Translations under genes and position numbers: made by a program | Part shown: piece by piece, positions 9,663 through 20,684 of the stretch | How the letters are laid out: the number at the start of each line of letters is the position of its first letter | Position numbering within the stretch: the first letter of the stretch is position 1 | Assembly (NCBI GenBank): GCA_019429255.1 | Contig: JAHYIY010000004.1 | Location: 62,001 to 126,000 of the forward strand | Source of the DNA: Desulfuromonadales bacterium | GTDB taxonomy: Bacteria; Desulfobacterota; Desulfuromonadia; Desulfuromonadales; Geopsychrobacteraceae | Length of the DNA stretch: 64,000 bases | Direction of reading: 5' to 3' | The notes under the pieces: generated by a model | Database searches by the model: none | Told to the model about the DNA's origin: nothing | What the model saw: the letters and a program-made list of their open reading frames with translations, nothing else

Positions 9663-9854
9663 CTATTCGGAGGAGTTGTCATGCCTTTGTCCGTACCCGC
9701 CGGCGTTATTCAGCCGTTCATAGAGGGCAATTTGTTCAGGTATCGACAAGCGTGGTGGCGTGGTAGGTTTCAGGCACAATTGGCAGCGTTCGTTATTGCA
9801 CCATTGACACTGGCTGCAGTCCTGACAGGGATGTTTTTTTATGGTTTTACTCAT
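9663..9854 (-). CDS. Small cysteine-rich protein
   Basis: MSKTIKKHPCQDCSQCQWCNNERCQLCL; seven Cys within ~20 residues. Confidence 0.55.
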   Translation of the reverse strand: MSKTIKKHPCQDCSQCQWCNNERCQLCLKPTTPPRLSIPEQIALYERLNNAGGYGQRHDNSSE

Positions 9855-9877
9855 GTTGACCATTTTACTGCGAAGCT

Positions 9878-11179
9878 TTAATAGGGGGCAAGGGCGCGAA
9901 TGGCCAATGGTTGCTTATTGCGCTGGCGATAGAGATAACCGGCCTCGAGAACTTCTGCGCCGAGCAGTAGTAGAATGGCAAGCATGATGCCGGGGATGGG
10001 AGGTGGCCAGGTGACCAGCGGCCACCACAACAGCAGCAGAAAGCCACTCTTCAAAAGAGTGGAGCGTCCCAGTTGACGGGTTTGTTCCGCTCCGGAAAAC
10101 CAGCCACGCAGCAGATTACTGGCAGCATACATGAAAGGAAACAGGGCACAGGCCGCGAATGCCAGGCGCAGATAGTTCCGCAGATCGGTTTCAATTCCGA
10201 GCAATTGACCAAGAATCAATTGATGAAGAGGCCCTGCGGCAAGAAGAATAATCCCCCCCATACCGGCAGATAGGCTGCAACTGAAATAGACCAGGGTGCG
10301 GTAATCATTTACCGATTTAACCAGGGTCATGTAGGTCTGTTGCAGGTTGCGCATCGGGCCGGCCAGCAGAAACAGAAATCCGCGGATGATACCAAAGGCG
10401 GCAAGGGCCAGGGCACCATCGTGCAGGCGACCGACAATGGCGCTGATCAGCAGGGGGATGGTCTGTTGCAGGCACGATGAGTAGGCCAGAGGGAAAGCAT
10501 AACGCAGGATATCGGCAGTACTTTTTTCACCACCATCGCGCAACAGGGGTGGCCTGATCTTCCAGGCAATCCACGAGATCACCAGGGTTTCGGTAATAAC
10601 ACAACTGACCAGGGCAAAGGCGCCGAGTTGGGCGCCATCAAACCAGAAGCGACCGATCAGTAGAAAAAGAAACAATCCGCCAACCCGGACCCCCGTTGCC
10701 AACGAGACCAGGCCGGTGCGCCGTGCGCGGATCAACATGCCCTGACTGAAACCACGCATGCCGGTGAAAAAAGGCAGCAGTGTCATGATCATCAAGGCTT
10801 TTTGCGCTTCCACAGCAACGTCGGCAGGAGTGCCGAGCAGGGTGATGAGCACCAGATCTCCCAGAGGAGTGAAAGCGATCAGCCCGAGCATCAGGGTGAC
10901 ATACAGCGCTACCAGCACGATAAATAGCAGTACTCCCTTTAACGAATTACGCCCACGCACCATGGCAATGGTGACGGTATGGTTCTGGTAGGATGGTGAA
11001 GAAATAAACAAATGGACAATCATGGCAACAGAGATGCCGGCCAGGGCTGTTACATAGTTGTCCATGCGCGCCAGAGCGCCGTTGATAATGGTGTGGGAAA
11101 TGCTCATCAACTGCACGTTGAGCAACAGCGGAAAGAAAAACCAGGCAATTTCACGATAACTCAAACCAGGAGCGGTCAA
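9878..11179 (-). CDS. Polytopic membrane protein, MOP/MATE-superfamily-like
   Basis: About 12 hydrophobic segments, LLLNVQLMSISHTIINGALAR start resembling flippase/MATE-type folds. Confidence 0.6.
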   Translation of the reverse strand: MTAPGLSYREIAWFFFPLLLNVQLMSISHTIINGALARMDNYVTALAGISVAMIVHLFISSPSYQNHTVTIAMVRGRNSLKGVLLFIVLVALYVTLMLGLIAFTPLGDLVLITLLGTPADVAVEAQKALMIMTLLPFFTGMRGFSQGMLIRARRTGLVSLATGVRVGGLFLFLLIGRFWFDGAQLGAFALVSCVITETLVISWIAWKIRPPLLRDGGEKSTADILRYAFPLAYSSCLQQTIPLLISAIVGRLHDGALALAAFGIIRGFLFLLAGPMRNLQQTYMTLVKSVNDYRTLVYFSCSLSAGMGGIILLAAGPLHQLILGQLLGIETDLRNYLRLAFAACALFPFMYAASNLLRGWFSGAEQTRQLGRSTLLKSGFLLLLWWPLVTWPPPIPGIMLAILLLLGAEVLEAGYLYRQRNKQPLAIRALAPY

Positions 11180-11835
11180 TGATTTTTCCCCGGCAACAAG
11201 GCCAGCAGTTCCCCGGCATTGGTGACCTGGTAGTCAGGGATGCAATCGCCGCAGTGTCCGAACCCGTAGGCACAGAAACAGGTAGCGATGCCGGCATTCT
11301 GAGCGGCAAGGAGGTCGGTATGGTGATCGCCGATCATCAGCGCCTGTTGCGGTGGGCCACCAAGTTGATCGAGGGCCTGTTGAAGTGGATAGGGGTGAGG
11401 TTTTTTATGGGGAAAAGAGTCACCGCCAATGACTGCGCTAAAAAAGCGTGAGAGATTAAGTCCCTCGAGAATCTTGCGGGTATAAAGAATCGGCTTGTTG
11501 GTAATCAGCGCCATGTGCCGCGGGTCGTGACGCATCAACAGCTCTTCGATGCCGGGGTAGCAGCGGGTGTGATCGAGCAGATGCTCGCCATAAAATTCAA
11601 GAAAGCGTTGTAAATGGCGGTGTTCGTAGAGGTCAGCACCGAGGGCACGTTTGACCAGCAGGGTCGCCCCATCGCCAACCATTTGGGTCACCTGGGCGGC
11701 GGACAAAGGTTCCAGTTCCAGCTCATGGCGCAACAGATTAAGCGCGGTCAGCAGATCGGGAAGAGAGTTAATCAGGGTGCCATCGAGATCAAATAACAAA
11801 AATTGCGGTTGAGAGTCAGGTAGCAAGTTAATCAC
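11176..11835 (-). CDS. gph: HAD-IA phosphatase, phosphoglycolate phosphatase-like
   Basis: FLLFDLDGTLINSLPDL, ITNKP, MIGDHHTDLLAAQNAGI; GTG start assumed. Confidence 0.82.
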   Translation of the reverse strand: MINLLPDSQPQFLLFDLDGTLINSLPDLLTALNLLRHELELEPLSAAQVTQMVGDGATLLVKRALGADLYEHRHLQRFLEFYGEHLLDHTRCYPGIEELLMRHDPRHMALITNKPILYTRKILEGLNLSRFFSAVIGGDSFPHKKPHPYPLQQALDQLGGPPQQALMIGDHHTDLLAAQNAGIATCFCAYGFGHCGDCIPDYQVTNAGELLALLPGKNH

Positions 11836-12517
11836 GCTCTCCAAAAATGGCCGTGCCAACCCGCACCAGGGTTGCTCCCTCTTCGATCGCCACCTCAAAA
11901 TCGCCGCTCATCCCCATGGATAATTCCTTCATGATGACACCGGGGATCTGCTCGACTTCAATATGTGCTGCAAGTTCACGTAGTTGTCGGAAATACGGGC
12001 GCACCTGTTCCGGGTCATCAGCATAAGGGGGAAGGCACATCAGGCCGCGAATCGAAAGGTGCGGCAAGGCTGCAATTTTTCTGGTCAGCTCCGGTAATTC
12101 AGCGCTGGCACAGCCGGCCTTGCTGTTTTCGTCACCGACATTGACCTGCAGGAGGATCGGCGCAACGGCGTTGATTTTTCCCCATTGCCGGTTGATTTCT
12201 TGGGCCAGGGAGAGACGATCCACCGAGTGAATCAGTGTGACCTTGCCGCACAGATATTTCACCTTGTTGCTCTGCAGCGCGCCGATAAAGTGCCATTCAA
12301 CCGGACTTTTAACAGTAGTTTCTTTGTCCCGGAATTCCTGCACGTAGCTTTCGCCAAAGAGCTGCTGACCGGCAGCAAAAGCTTCATCAATCAGTTCTGC
12401 CGGTTTGACCTTGGAAACGGCAACCAGACGGACATGGTTGGGGTTGCGCCCACTGATGGCGCAAGCATCAGCGATGCGGGAGCGAATCTGATCGAGGTTA
12501 TCACGGATAGATGTCAT
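11828..12517 (-). CDS. yggS: YggS/PROSC family pyridoxal-phosphate homeostasis protein
   Basis: VRLVAVSKVKPAELI, HFIGALQSNKVKYL, LSMGMSGDFEVAIEEGATLVRVGTAIFG. Confidence 0.94.
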   Translation of the reverse strand: MTSIRDNLDQIRSRIADACAISGRNPNHVRLVAVSKVKPAELIDEAFAAGQQLFGESYVQEFRDKETTVKSPVEWHFIGALQSNKVKYLCGKVTLIHSVDRLSLAQEINRQWGKINAVAPILLQVNVGDENSKAGCASAELPELTRKIAALPHLSIRGLMCLPPYADDPEQVRPYFRQLRELAAHIEVEQIPGVIMKELSMGMSGDFEVAIEEGATLVRVGTAIFGERD

Positions 12518-12562
12518 GGCTGGTCTCCGGAAAATAAGAGAGTCGTCTTTTTGCCGGCTGCC

Positions 12563-13156
12563 TTAGATTACCAGGGGGACGCCCAGCTCCTTCAATGCCA
12601 GGGTCAGGCGGCAAAGTGGCAGGCCGACAACATTGGTGTAACTGCCTTCGATACCACTGACAAAGCAGGCACCGATTCCCTGAATGGCATAGGCACCGGC
12701 TTTGTCAGCCGGTTCCCCAGTGGCAATGTAACGCGCGATTTCTTCCTCTGTCAATTGCCGAAAGTGGACTCTGGTGGTGACGGCTTCACTGCGTTGGGTT
12801 TGTTGTCGGCGATCGATGATGGCATAGCCGCTGACGACCAGGTGGCTGGTACCGGAGAGCTGACGCAGCATGGTGGTCGCGTCCTGAGCGCTGGAGGGTT
12901 TACCAAGGATCTGCTTGTTAGAGACGACGACGGTATCGCTGCCGATGACCCAGCGGGCACTGATGTCAGAGCGTCGGGCAATGTTGCAGGCCTTGTCCAG
13001 GCTCAAGCGGATCACCAGGTCGTCCGGAGTTTCATCGGGCAGGATGGTCTCTTCGACGCTGCTTGGCATCACGCTGAATTTCAGGCCGATCTGTTCCAGC
13101 AGTTCTTTGCGCCGTGGGGAAGCGGAGGCGAGGATCAGCGTTTCATCCATTGTCAC
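12563..13156 (-). CDS. maf: Maf family nucleotide pyrophosphatase
   Basis: [34 protein letters not shown]. Confidence 0.94.
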   Translation of the reverse strand: MTMDETLILASASPRRKELLEQIGLKFSVMPSSVEETILPDETPDDLVIRLSLDKACNIARRSDISARWVIGSDTVVVSNKQILGKPSSAQDATTMLRQLSGTSHLVVSGYAIIDRRQQTQRSEAVTTRVHFRQLTEEEIARYIATGEPADKAGAYAIQGIGACFVSGIEGSYTNVVGLPLCRLTLALKELGVPLVI

Positions 13157-14483
13157 TCTCTACCACGGCAGATTGTAGCGTCAGGATCTGTTGCCACCAG
13201 GTGGGTAGCACCGCAAGGGCTCGTTCCGCCAAGGCCAGGCGGCGCTCAGTGCGCTTTTTTCGCCCACCCTCCAGCGCTGGGAAAAGACCGTAATTGACAT
13301 TCATTGGCTGGAAATTTTCCGGGTCGGCGTTCACCAGATGGCCCAGCAGAGCGCCGAAGGCGGTTTCAGCCGGGGGCATGGGAGGGCGGTTGCCACGCAG
13401 ATGACAAGCGGCAAACAGACCCGCGAGAAAGCCGCAGGCGGCGGACTCAACGTACCCCTCAACACCGGTAATCTGCCCGGCCGCATAGAGATGTGGGGCG
13501 CGCTGAAACTGCAGGGTCTGGTTCAGGCAGGTCGGGGCATTGATGAAGGTGTTGCGATGCATGCTCCCCAGCCGCGCAAAGCGCGCTTGTTCCAACCCGG
13601 GGATCATGGCAAAAATGCGTTTCTGTTCCGGATAGGTCAAGCGTGTCTGAAAGCCAACCATGTTGTACAGGGTGGCGTGACGGTTGTCCTGGCGCAACTG
13701 AATGACGGCATAGGGCGGGCGCCCAGTGCGTGGGTCGGGCAAGCCAACCGGTTTCATTGGACCAAAACAAAGGGTTTGCTGCCCCCGCGCTGCCATCTCT
13801 TCAATCGGCATGCACCCCTCAAAATGGATCAGCTTTTCGAACTCACGTCCGGCAACCTTGTCGGCAGTGAGCAGTGCAGCAACAAAACTGTCGTAGTCCT
13901 CTTTACTCAAGGGACAGTTAAGGTAGTCGTCACTACCGTGCCCGTAACGCGATGCGCGCCAGGCAACGCTGGTATCGATAGAATCAGCCTCGATGATCGG
14001 TGCGATGGCATCGTAGAAGTAGAGATGCTCGTTGCCGGTCAGTTCAGCCAATGCCTGTGATAAACGCTCTGAGGTCAGGGGGCCGCTGGCCAGGATGGTT
14101 GCCCCTTGCGTTGGTAGTTCGGTTACTTCGGTTCTCGTCAGCTCAATCAGCGGATGGGAACTGATCTTTTCAGTGATATAGCGCGAAAAGGCATCGCGGT
14201 CGACGGCCAGGGCTCCCCCTGCGGGCACGGACGTCGCGTCAGCGGCGGCAAGGATCAGGGAGCCACAGCGGCGCATTTCTTCTTTTAAACAGCCGACGGC
14301 ATTGTTCATGCCACTGCCGCGCAGACTGTTGGAACAGACCAGTTCGGCCAGGTCGGCACTTTCGTGGGCAGCAGAAAAGTTGAGTGGTTTCATTTCGAGC
14401 AGCACAACGCGAATACCCAGCGCAGCGGCTTGCCAGGCGGCTTCACAGCCGGCAAGGCCGGCGCCGATAATGGTAATGTTCAT
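13143..14483 (-). CDS. trmFO: Methylenetetrahydrofolate--tRNA-(uracil-5-)-methyltransferase
   Basis: [43 protein letters not shown]. Confidence 0.95.
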   Translation of the reverse strand: MNITIIGAGLAGCEAAWQAAALGIRVVLLEMKPLNFSAAHESADLAELVCSNSLRGSGMNNAVGCLKEEMRRCGSLILAAADATSVPAGGALAVDRDAFSRYITEKISSHPLIELTRTEVTELPTQGATILASGPLTSERLSQALAELTGNEHLYFYDAIAPIIEADSIDTSVAWRASRYGHGSDDYLNCPLSKEDYDSFVAALLTADKVAGREFEKLIHFEGCMPIEEMAARGQQTLCFGPMKPVGLPDPRTGRPPYAVIQLRQDNRHATLYNMVGFQTRLTYPEQKRIFAMIPGLEQARFARLGSMHRNTFINAPTCLNQTLQFQRAPHLYAAGQITGVEGYVESAACGFLAGLFAACHLRGNRPPMPPAETAFGALLGHLVNADPENFQPMNVNYGLFPALEGGRKKRTERRLALAERALAVLPTWWQQILTLQSAVVESDNG

Positions 14484-14503
14484 CTGTTTTGTCCAGACAG
14501 CCG

Positions 14504-16873
14504 TTATTCTGTGGTTTTTTTGGCGCTGGCAGGCTTTTTAGCAGGCGCTTTTTTCGTCGGTGCCTTTTTCGTTGCAGTCTTTGGCGCTGTCGTCTTTTTT
14601 TCCGCTGGGGTTATCACCTTCTCCCAGCCGCATTCAGGTTGTGGACAACGCTGGACGGTGCCGAAGCGCTTGGTGGTTTTGATCTCGGTAAGGGGCCAGG
14701 CGCATTTGGGGCAGGGTTCGTTTGTTGGCGGATTCCATAAGGCGTATTTGCATTTGGGGTAGCGATTGCAGGAATAAAATATTTTGCCGTAGCGGCTTTT
14801 TTTCTCCATCATTTCGCCGTCAGCGCAAGTTGGGCAAGCGATCCCCAAGGATTTGGGTTTTTCCAGAGGCTGAATATTCTTACATGCAGGATAGCTGCTG
14901 CACGCCAGAAACTTGCCAAAACGCCCTGACTTGATGAGCATCTGACTGCCACACTTGTCACATTTTTCGTCGGAAAAAACCGGTTCATCCATCTCTTCTG
15001 CCTGCCCGGCAAGGGGCTCGGTGTGGCGACAGTCGGGAAAACCCGAACAAGCCAGAAAGCGTCCTGCGCGCCCCAGTTTGATCACCAGTTCCTTGCTACA
15101 CTCGGGGCAGATTTTATCGGTTTTTTCAGTGGTGACATCGGCCTTACTGACCTCTTTTTCCTTGCGCTTGAGAAGCTCAATAAAGGGTTCCCAGAATTGA
15201 CGGATGGCCGGAATCCAGGTTTTTTCACCACGTGATATGGCGTCCAGTTCTTCTTCCAGGGCAGCGGTAAAGTCATAGTCGACATACTGAGTGAAGTGCT
15301 CGGTCAGCAGTCTGGTTACCACCCGACCGGTGTCCTCAGGAAAAAAGGTGCGCTTTTCAAGGCGCACGTATTTGCGCGTCACCAGGGTGTTCATGATACT
15401 GGCGTAGGTGGAGGGGCGGCCGATGCCGTATTCTTCGAGATTTTTGACCAGGCTGGCTTCGGTAAAGCGTGGCGGTGGCTGGGTAAAATGCTGCTGGGCA
15501 AGCAGTTGTTCTTTGTGCAATTCTTCTCCCACGCTCAAGGGTGGCAGCAATCCTTCCTGTTGTTCATCATCCTGGTGATCGGTTCCTTCAATATAGAGGG
15601 TCATAAAGCCGGGAAAACGGATCACCTGACCGGTGGCACGAAAGCTGTAGCTGTCGCCGGCATTGATATCAACGGTGGTAGCATCAAAAATCGCCTGTGC
15701 CATCTGTGAAGCGACGGTACGCTTCCAGATCAGCTCATACAGGCGCAGCTGATCGGAATTAAGAAAAGGCTTGAGGGTTGCCGGTGTGCGCATCAGGCTG
15801 GTGGGGCGGACCGCTTCGTGGGCCTCCTGGGCATTTTTGCTTTTGTTGCGGAAAACCCGGGGTTTTACCAGAGCATATACGGCGCCATATTGTTGCTGAA
15901 TCAGCAAACGCGCTTCGCTGGTCGCTGTCTCGGACAGGGCGACCGAATCGGTTCGCATGTAGGTGATGAGACCGTGGGTGCCGTCATTGACGGTAATCCC
16001 CTCGTAAAGTTTCTGCGCGACACTCATGGTTTTACGTGCAGAAAAGCCGAGCTTGCGACTGGCTTCCTGTTGCAGGGTACTGGTAGTGAAGGGGGGCGCA
16101 GGGTTGCGTTTGCGCTCCTTTTGCTCCAGCGTGTCAACCACAAAGCGCACCTGCTCAAGCGCACTGAGAATGGCGTCGGTCTGCTGTTTGCCGGCGAGGG
16201 AAAATTTGTCGAGTTTCTTGCCGTTGTGGGCGTGGAGTTTGGCGTTAAACGTAGTTTTTTGCGCATTGGCAAGGGTTGCCTCAATGCTCCAGTACTCACG
16301 GGACTCAAAGGCTTCAATTTCATCTTCACGTTCACAGATCAGGCGCAAAGCGACAGACTGCACGCGGCCGGCAGAGAGCCCGTAACGGATCTTTTTCCAC
16401 AAAAAGGGCGACAAATTAAAGCCGACCAGATAGTCGAGAATCGAGCGTGCCTGCTGGGCATCGACCATGTTGCGTGAAATGGTGCGTGGTGCGGCCATTG
16501 CCTCGGTGATGGCGGATTGGGTGATCTCGTTAAATGTTACGCGCCTGACTACTGGGTTTTTGCCGTTTTCATCAATACCGAGGGCTTCGAGTAAATGCCA
16601 GGCGATGGCTTCCCCCTCACGGTCAAGGTCAGTCGCGAGGATCAGTTCAGAGCTTTTGGCCACTTCTCTTTTCAGCGCAGTGATATGTTTATTACTCTCA
16701 GGTAGAATCTGGTACTTGGGTTTGAAATTGTCCTCAGTATCTACCGATCCCTGTTTGCTGGGCAGGGCGCGGACGTGCCCATAGGAGGCAAGAACCTTAT
16801 AGCCTTTGCCGAGAAATTTTTCGATGGTTTTAGCTTTAGCCGGTGATTCGACAATGACCAGTGATTGAGCCAT
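14504..16873 (-). CDS. topA: DNA topoisomerase I
   Basis: [25 protein letters not shown], three C4 zinc fingers, Lys/Ala/Pro-rich C-terminal tail. Confidence 0.97.
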   Translation of the reverse strand: MAQSLVIVESPAKAKTIEKFLGKGYKVLASYGHVRALPSKQGSVDTEDNFKPKYQILPESNKHITALKREVAKSSELILATDLDREGEAIAWHLLEALGIDENGKNPVVRRVTFNEITQSAITEAMAAPRTISRNMVDAQQARSILDYLVGFNLSPFLWKKIRYGLSAGRVQSVALRLICEREDEIEAFESREYWSIEATLANAQKTTFNAKLHAHNGKKLDKFSLAGKQQTDAILSALEQVRFVVDTLEQKERKRNPAPPFTTSTLQQEASRKLGFSARKTMSVAQKLYEGITVNDGTHGLITYMRTDSVALSETATSEARLLIQQQYGAVYALVKPRVFRNKSKNAQEAHEAVRPTSLMRTPATLKPFLNSDQLRLYELIWKRTVASQMAQAIFDATTVDINAGDSYSFRATGQVIRFPGFMTLYIEGTDHQDDEQQEGLLPPLSVGEELHKEQLLAQQHFTQPPPRFTEASLVKNLEEYGIGRPSTYASIMNTLVTRKYVRLEKRTFFPEDTGRVVTRLLTEHFTQYVDYDFTAALEEELDAISRGEKTWIPAIRQFWEPFIELLKRKEKEVSKADVTTEKTDKICPECSKELVIKLGRAGRFLACSGFPDCRHTEPLAGQAEEMDEPVFSDEKCDKCGSQMLIKSGRFGKFLACSSYPACKNIQPLEKPKSLGIACPTCADGEMMEKKSRYGKIFYSCNRYPKCKYALWNPPTNEPCPKCAWPLTEIKTTKRFGTVQRCPQPECGWEKVITPAEKKTTAPKTATKKAPTKKAPAKKPASAKKTTE

Positions 16874-16917
16874 TTATGTCCTCTATGGGTTACCGCCAGC
16901 GGCAGAGTCAGGGATGA

Positions 16918-16952
16918 AAGAAAAAAGGGTTGCAGCTATAGCGCAACCCTTT
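16918..16952 (-). terminator. Rho-independent terminator downstream of smg
   Basis: AAGGGTTGC/GCAACCCTT stem with T-tract on the minus strand. Confidence 0.7.
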
Positions 16953-16957
16953 GAAAC

Positions 16958-17437
16958 CTAGTGGTAGCTACGCTCCCAGTTCCTCTCGAGCAGACCACCG
17001 ATTTCTCGTGACCAGATGTCGTCGGCGCGTAGCAGTAGGGTGATGCCGGTGATCAGTTTGATTTCCTGCTCCGTAACAGGATTCACAGCGGTGCGGATCG
17101 CCCGTTCAATAATTTCTTCCTGCACCGGGTCGGGGAGCAGACCCATTGCCCTGACACGGATCAGAAATCCCCGGGCAGCCAGGGAGAGCAACTGTTGTTC
17201 GCGGTCGCTGAAAATCCGGTAACTCGGGGCATTTAGTACTTTGAAGGCGGGTTCCGGAGAATCCGTAGAATTGAACGCGGCCGATTCCATCCATTGAAAA
17301 GCAGCGTTGATTTCGTCCGCACCATAGCCGGCAGATATCAGTTCGGTGACCAGTTCTTTTTCGCAGACGGGGGTGTCTTCTGTTCCCATGACATAGTGGG
17401 CGATCAGATTGACAATCGCCAGGACGCGCTCACTCAA
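16958..17437 (-). CDS. smg: DUF494/Smg family protein
   Basis: MSERVLAIVNLIAHYVM start; position between dprA and topA. Confidence 0.8.
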   Translation of the reverse strand: MSERVLAIVNLIAHYVMGTEDTPVCEKELVTELISAGYGADEINAAFQWMESAAFNSTDSPEPAFKVLNAPSYRIFSDREQQLLSLAARGFLIRVRAMGLLPDPVQEEIIERAIRTAVNPVTEQEIKLITGITLLLRADDIWSREIGGLLERNWERSYH

Positions 17438-17467
17438 AAGACCTCCAAGTGGTTAAGCACGGAACGG

Positions 17468-18586
17468 TTAAAACGCAGACAGGGAGCCACGGATGTAGTG
17501 GCCTCCGGGAAGCTGTTTTGCCACGCCCCGGAGCTCCAAGTCGAGTAAAATAGCGGAAAGGTGCATGGGAGTCAAGGCGCATTTCCGCGCGATTTCGTCG
17601 TGATGAAGAGGATTCTCACCGAGCAACTGATAGACTGCCAGGTTTGGCGGATCCAGATTGAGCGGCGGTTGAGCCGCTGAAGGTGGCGGCAACGACGGAC
17701 GGTTAGGTTTGCGCGCAGTAAGCCGCTCCGGCCAGAGGGCCTGAAGAATATCGTTACTGTCGGTAACCAGGTGGGCACCGTCCTTGAGCAGCTGATGGGG
17801 GCCCTGACTGTTGGGGTGATGGATCGCACCGGGGGTGGCAAAGAGTTCGCGCCCCTGTTCCAGCGCAAAGTCAGCGGTGATCAGCGAACCACTGCCGGCG
17901 GCGGCTTCCACAATCAGCACCCCGCGCGCCAAACCGCTGATAATGCGGTTGCGGCCGGGGAAATGTCTGGCGATCGGGCCGGTACCGGGCGGGTGCTCAC
18001 TGATGACCGCACCCTGCTCGATGATCTGATGATAGAGGCGGGTATTTTCTTGCGGGTAGATGCGGTCGACACCGCAACCGAGAACCGCAATGGTTGTGCC
18101 CTGAACGTCCACGGCACCTTGATGGGCGGCACTGTCGACGCCCCGGGCCATGCCGCTGGCAATGCAGATACCTTGGGTGGCCAGTTTGCCGGCCAGGTCC
18201 CGTGCCAATTTGAGACCGCCAGCTGTGGCTTTGCGCGAGCCGACAATAGCAAAAGTGTCCCTTGTGGGCAGGGTGCCACGGAGATAGAGTAGCGCCGGAG
18301 GGTCGTAGATGGTTTTCAGCAAGGGCGGATAATCGTCGTCCCAATAGCTGATCATCCGAATGCCCTGAGAGGCGATTTTTCGTTGCATGGCGCGAAAGGC
18401 TGCTGCTGTTGGGCTGAGCAGTGTGGTGTGCAGATCAGTAGAAATGCCTGCTTGCTGCCAGGCGCGGCTAGAGGCGTTTGCTGCTGTGCTGAAACAGCCA
18501 AAATGGCGATAGAGCTTGAACAGGGTGGCGCGCCCAATGCCCGGATTCATGTGTAGTCGCAGTAAGTCCAACTGAGTCTGTCTCAT
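17468..18586 (-). CDS. dprA: DNA-processing protein DprA
   Basis: AIVGSRKAT, SGMARGVDSAAHQGA, FPGRNRIISGLARGVLIVEA; start placed at MRQTQLDLLRL. Confidence 0.93.
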   Translation of the reverse strand: MRQTQLDLLRLHMNPGIGRATLFKLYRHFGCFSTAANASSRAWQQAGISTDLHTTLLSPTAAAFRAMQRKIASQGIRMISYWDDDYPPLLKTIYDPPALLYLRGTLPTRDTFAIVGSRKATAGGLKLARDLAGKLATQGICIASGMARGVDSAAHQGAVDVQGTTIAVLGCGVDRIYPQENTRLYHQIIEQGAVISEHPPGTGPIARHFPGRNRIISGLARGVLIVEAAAGSGSLITADFALEQGRELFATPGAIHHPNSQGPHQLLKDGAHLVTDSNDILQALWPERLTARKPNRPSLPPPSAAQPPLNLDPPNLAVYQLLGENPLHHDEIARKCALTPMHLSAILLDLELRGVAKQLPGGHYIRGSLSAF

Positions 18587-18644
18587 CTGTCCCCCTCCAG
18601 CGCTGATGAGAATGTTGATCTCTGGTGTACGTAAGATGAAAAAA

Positions 18645-18674
18645 AGAGGATTGAAAAAATTCAATCCTCTTTGA
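18645..18674 (-). terminator. Rho-independent terminator between the LysM gene and dprA
   Basis: AGAGGATTGAA/TTCAATCCTCT stem followed on the minus strand by a T-run. Confidence 0.75.
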
Positions 18675-18700
18675 TGATGGTTTTCTGGTTGCCAGGGCGA

Positions 18701-19717
18701 TTAGTCGGTCACGACCGTGATGCTGTTGCCGATCGCGGCTGAGTCCACACTCTTGATGACCAGCGCCGTTGACGTGGCATCGCGGGTCTCCGTTACAATG
18801 GCGGCACCAACAACCTCCTCGGGCAGATCCAGATTGCCGGCATTTTTAAGGGCTTCATCGGTGAGTTGACGCGGGCGGGAGATATACAGCAGGTTACCGA
18901 CCGCCAGATCGTTATTGCGCCCAAGATCGACAAAGATGATGTCACCGGTTGAGATAGTTCCCTTTTCTTCGTGGGTGGCAACAATGTAGCCGGTGTCCAG
19001 AGTTGTGCCACGCTGCAGCGCGATGTCGCGCCGGGGTGGATCGTAGTAAAACAGCTCTGCCCCGCGGGTGATTTCACGAAACGCCCGGTCAATCCGGCCG
19101 ACAACGGTGTTACCTCTGACTTCATCAACTGTCACTGAACCAAGATTGTACATCATGGTACCAAGACGTTGTTTTTTGTTCTTGGGGTGAACCACGGCGT
19201 TACCGCGCTGGTAGAGTCCGAACGAATCTCCCACGCGGGCGACGCTGCCGGCATCCATAGCAACAAAAATCATGTCGGCTTCGGTCAGCAGAACCCGATT
19301 GTCGGTTGCATCAACGAGGCGCCCCTGGGACTGCTCATCAGTCAGGATGAAGCCATTGCCGCGGGTTGCAACAATCATTGAAAAGGCTTCATCTGTCGGT
19401 TTTGCTGTCGGGACTTCGGCAGTAGTTCGAGTATCTGCCTGGGCGTACGCGGGGATGATTTCGAGTCGCCCATCAAGAATGCGAATCTGCTGTCCCGGAA
19501 AAATCAGATGTGGGTTGGTGATAAGTTCCGGGTTGTCAGCCCAGATGTTGGGCCAGTAGAAAGGGTCCTCAATGAAGCGCTGGGACAGATCCCAGAGGGT
19601 GTCCCCTTTTTTGATGGTGTAGATTTCGCCGCGCTGGGCAAATGCCGAGGTGGCGACCACAGAAAAAGTCAGTAACAGAATCAGGGTGAATAATCTGCAG
19701 GTGATTGTCCGTGTCAT
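18701..19717 (-). CDS. LysM domain-containing exported protein
   Basis: Signal peptide then IYTIKKGDTLWDLSQRFIEDPFYWPNIWADNP. Confidence 0.87.
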   Translation of the reverse strand: MTRTITCRLFTLILLLTFSVVATSAFAQRGEIYTIKKGDTLWDLSQRFIEDPFYWPNIWADNPELITNPHLIFPGQQIRILDGRLEIIPAYAQADTRTTAEVPTAKPTDEAFSMIVATRGNGFILTDEQSQGRLVDATDNRVLLTEADMIFVAMDAGSVARVGDSFGLYQRGNAVVHPKNKKQRLGTMMYNLGSVTVDEVRGNTVVGRIDRAFREITRGAELFYYDPPRRDIALQRGTTLDTGYIVATHEEKGTISTGDIIFVDLGRNNDLAVGNLLYISRPRQLTDEALKNAGNLDLPEEVVGAAIVTETRDATSTALVIKSVDSAAIGNSITVVTD

Positions 19718-20472
19718 CGGTTCCCTCGCTGCCGGGAGGTCAGGTCGCTGTCGGTTTGCGACGCATCATTCCGGATCAGTAGTTGCGCTTCAGGGCTATT
19801 GGGATAGTTGATGCGCAACTGGTCAACAATATCGTCGGCCTGGTGGTTGAGCCCCTGCTGGCGGTAGATAGCTGCCAGTTGCATCAGTGCTGCCGGAGCT
19901 TTGAATTGAGCCCTGGGGTCGGTAATAATCTGCCGCAGCGTTGTTGTCGCCAGATCATTTTTGCCCTGGGTTGACTGCGCTTGTGCCAGCCAGTAGAGGG
20001 CGTTGGCTGAATGCTGATGGTCGGGAAATTCCCGCAAGAAAAGTTCAAACCCACGTTCAGCGCTGTCGGGACGTCCGCTGGCAAGGTGCGAAAAAGCATC
20101 AAGATAGGCATTGACTGCCGGGTTGATTTCGATCTGTGTCGTTGTGCGCGGCAGAGGAGTGGAGTCGTCCGCGGGTGGTGTTGCCGCAAAAATGAGCGCT
20201 TTGACGGGGTCTGGTTCGCTCAACGTTATTTCCTCAATGCCTATCACCTGCTGCAAAAGAACCATCTGACGGGTCAGCAGTTGCAGTTGTTCTGATTGTT
20301 GTTGCTGCTGTTGGCGAATCTGCTGGAGCTGTTCGCTTAAGGCGACAGAAGGCGCCCCGGTGGGTGTCGGGGCACAGGAGCTCAGTAGCGCTACCGGCAG
20401 GATCAGGGCGGTTGAGCGCAACAGATGACGGACCAGCGAAAAACTCATGAAACCAGACTTCTCCATAAACAC
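19714..20472 (-). CDS. YbgF/CpoB-like tetratricopeptide lipoprotein
   Basis: Lipobox LLSSCAP, Gln-rich coiled coil, TPR region ANALYWLAQAQSTQGK. Confidence 0.75.
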   Translation of the reverse strand: MFMEKSGFMSFSLVRHLLRSTALILPVALLSSCAPTPTGAPSVALSEQLQQIRQQQQQQSEQLQLLTRQMVLLQQVIGIEEITLSEPDPVKALIFAATPPADDSTPLPRTTTQIEINPAVNAYLDAFSHLASGRPDSAERGFELFLREFPDHQHSANALYWLAQAQSTQGKNDLATTTLRQIITDPRAQFKAPAALMQLAAIYRQQGLNHQADDIVDQLRINYPNSPEAQLLIRNDASQTDSDLTSRQRGNR

Positions 20473-20684
20473 ATAATGTTAATAGGGAATGAATACTAAT
20501 TTGTAAAAATTATAGGCTTAAGGGCAGGTTGTCAAGCTGGAAAAATGAGAGGCTTCCAAAAATTCAGCTGCGACCGGGGTTCGGGACCGTTGCGATTGAC
20601 CGGGAAAGTGGCTGCATCACAGGTGATTTTTGGTGATGGTTGAGGGTTGTGGACTGAAATACTGGTGCCAGCGGACGGATGTTG

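Noticed and set aside
12185-13297. 370-aa plus-strand ORF across yggS/maf/trmFO
   Set aside because: Entirely antisense to three well-conserved genes; no family resemblance.
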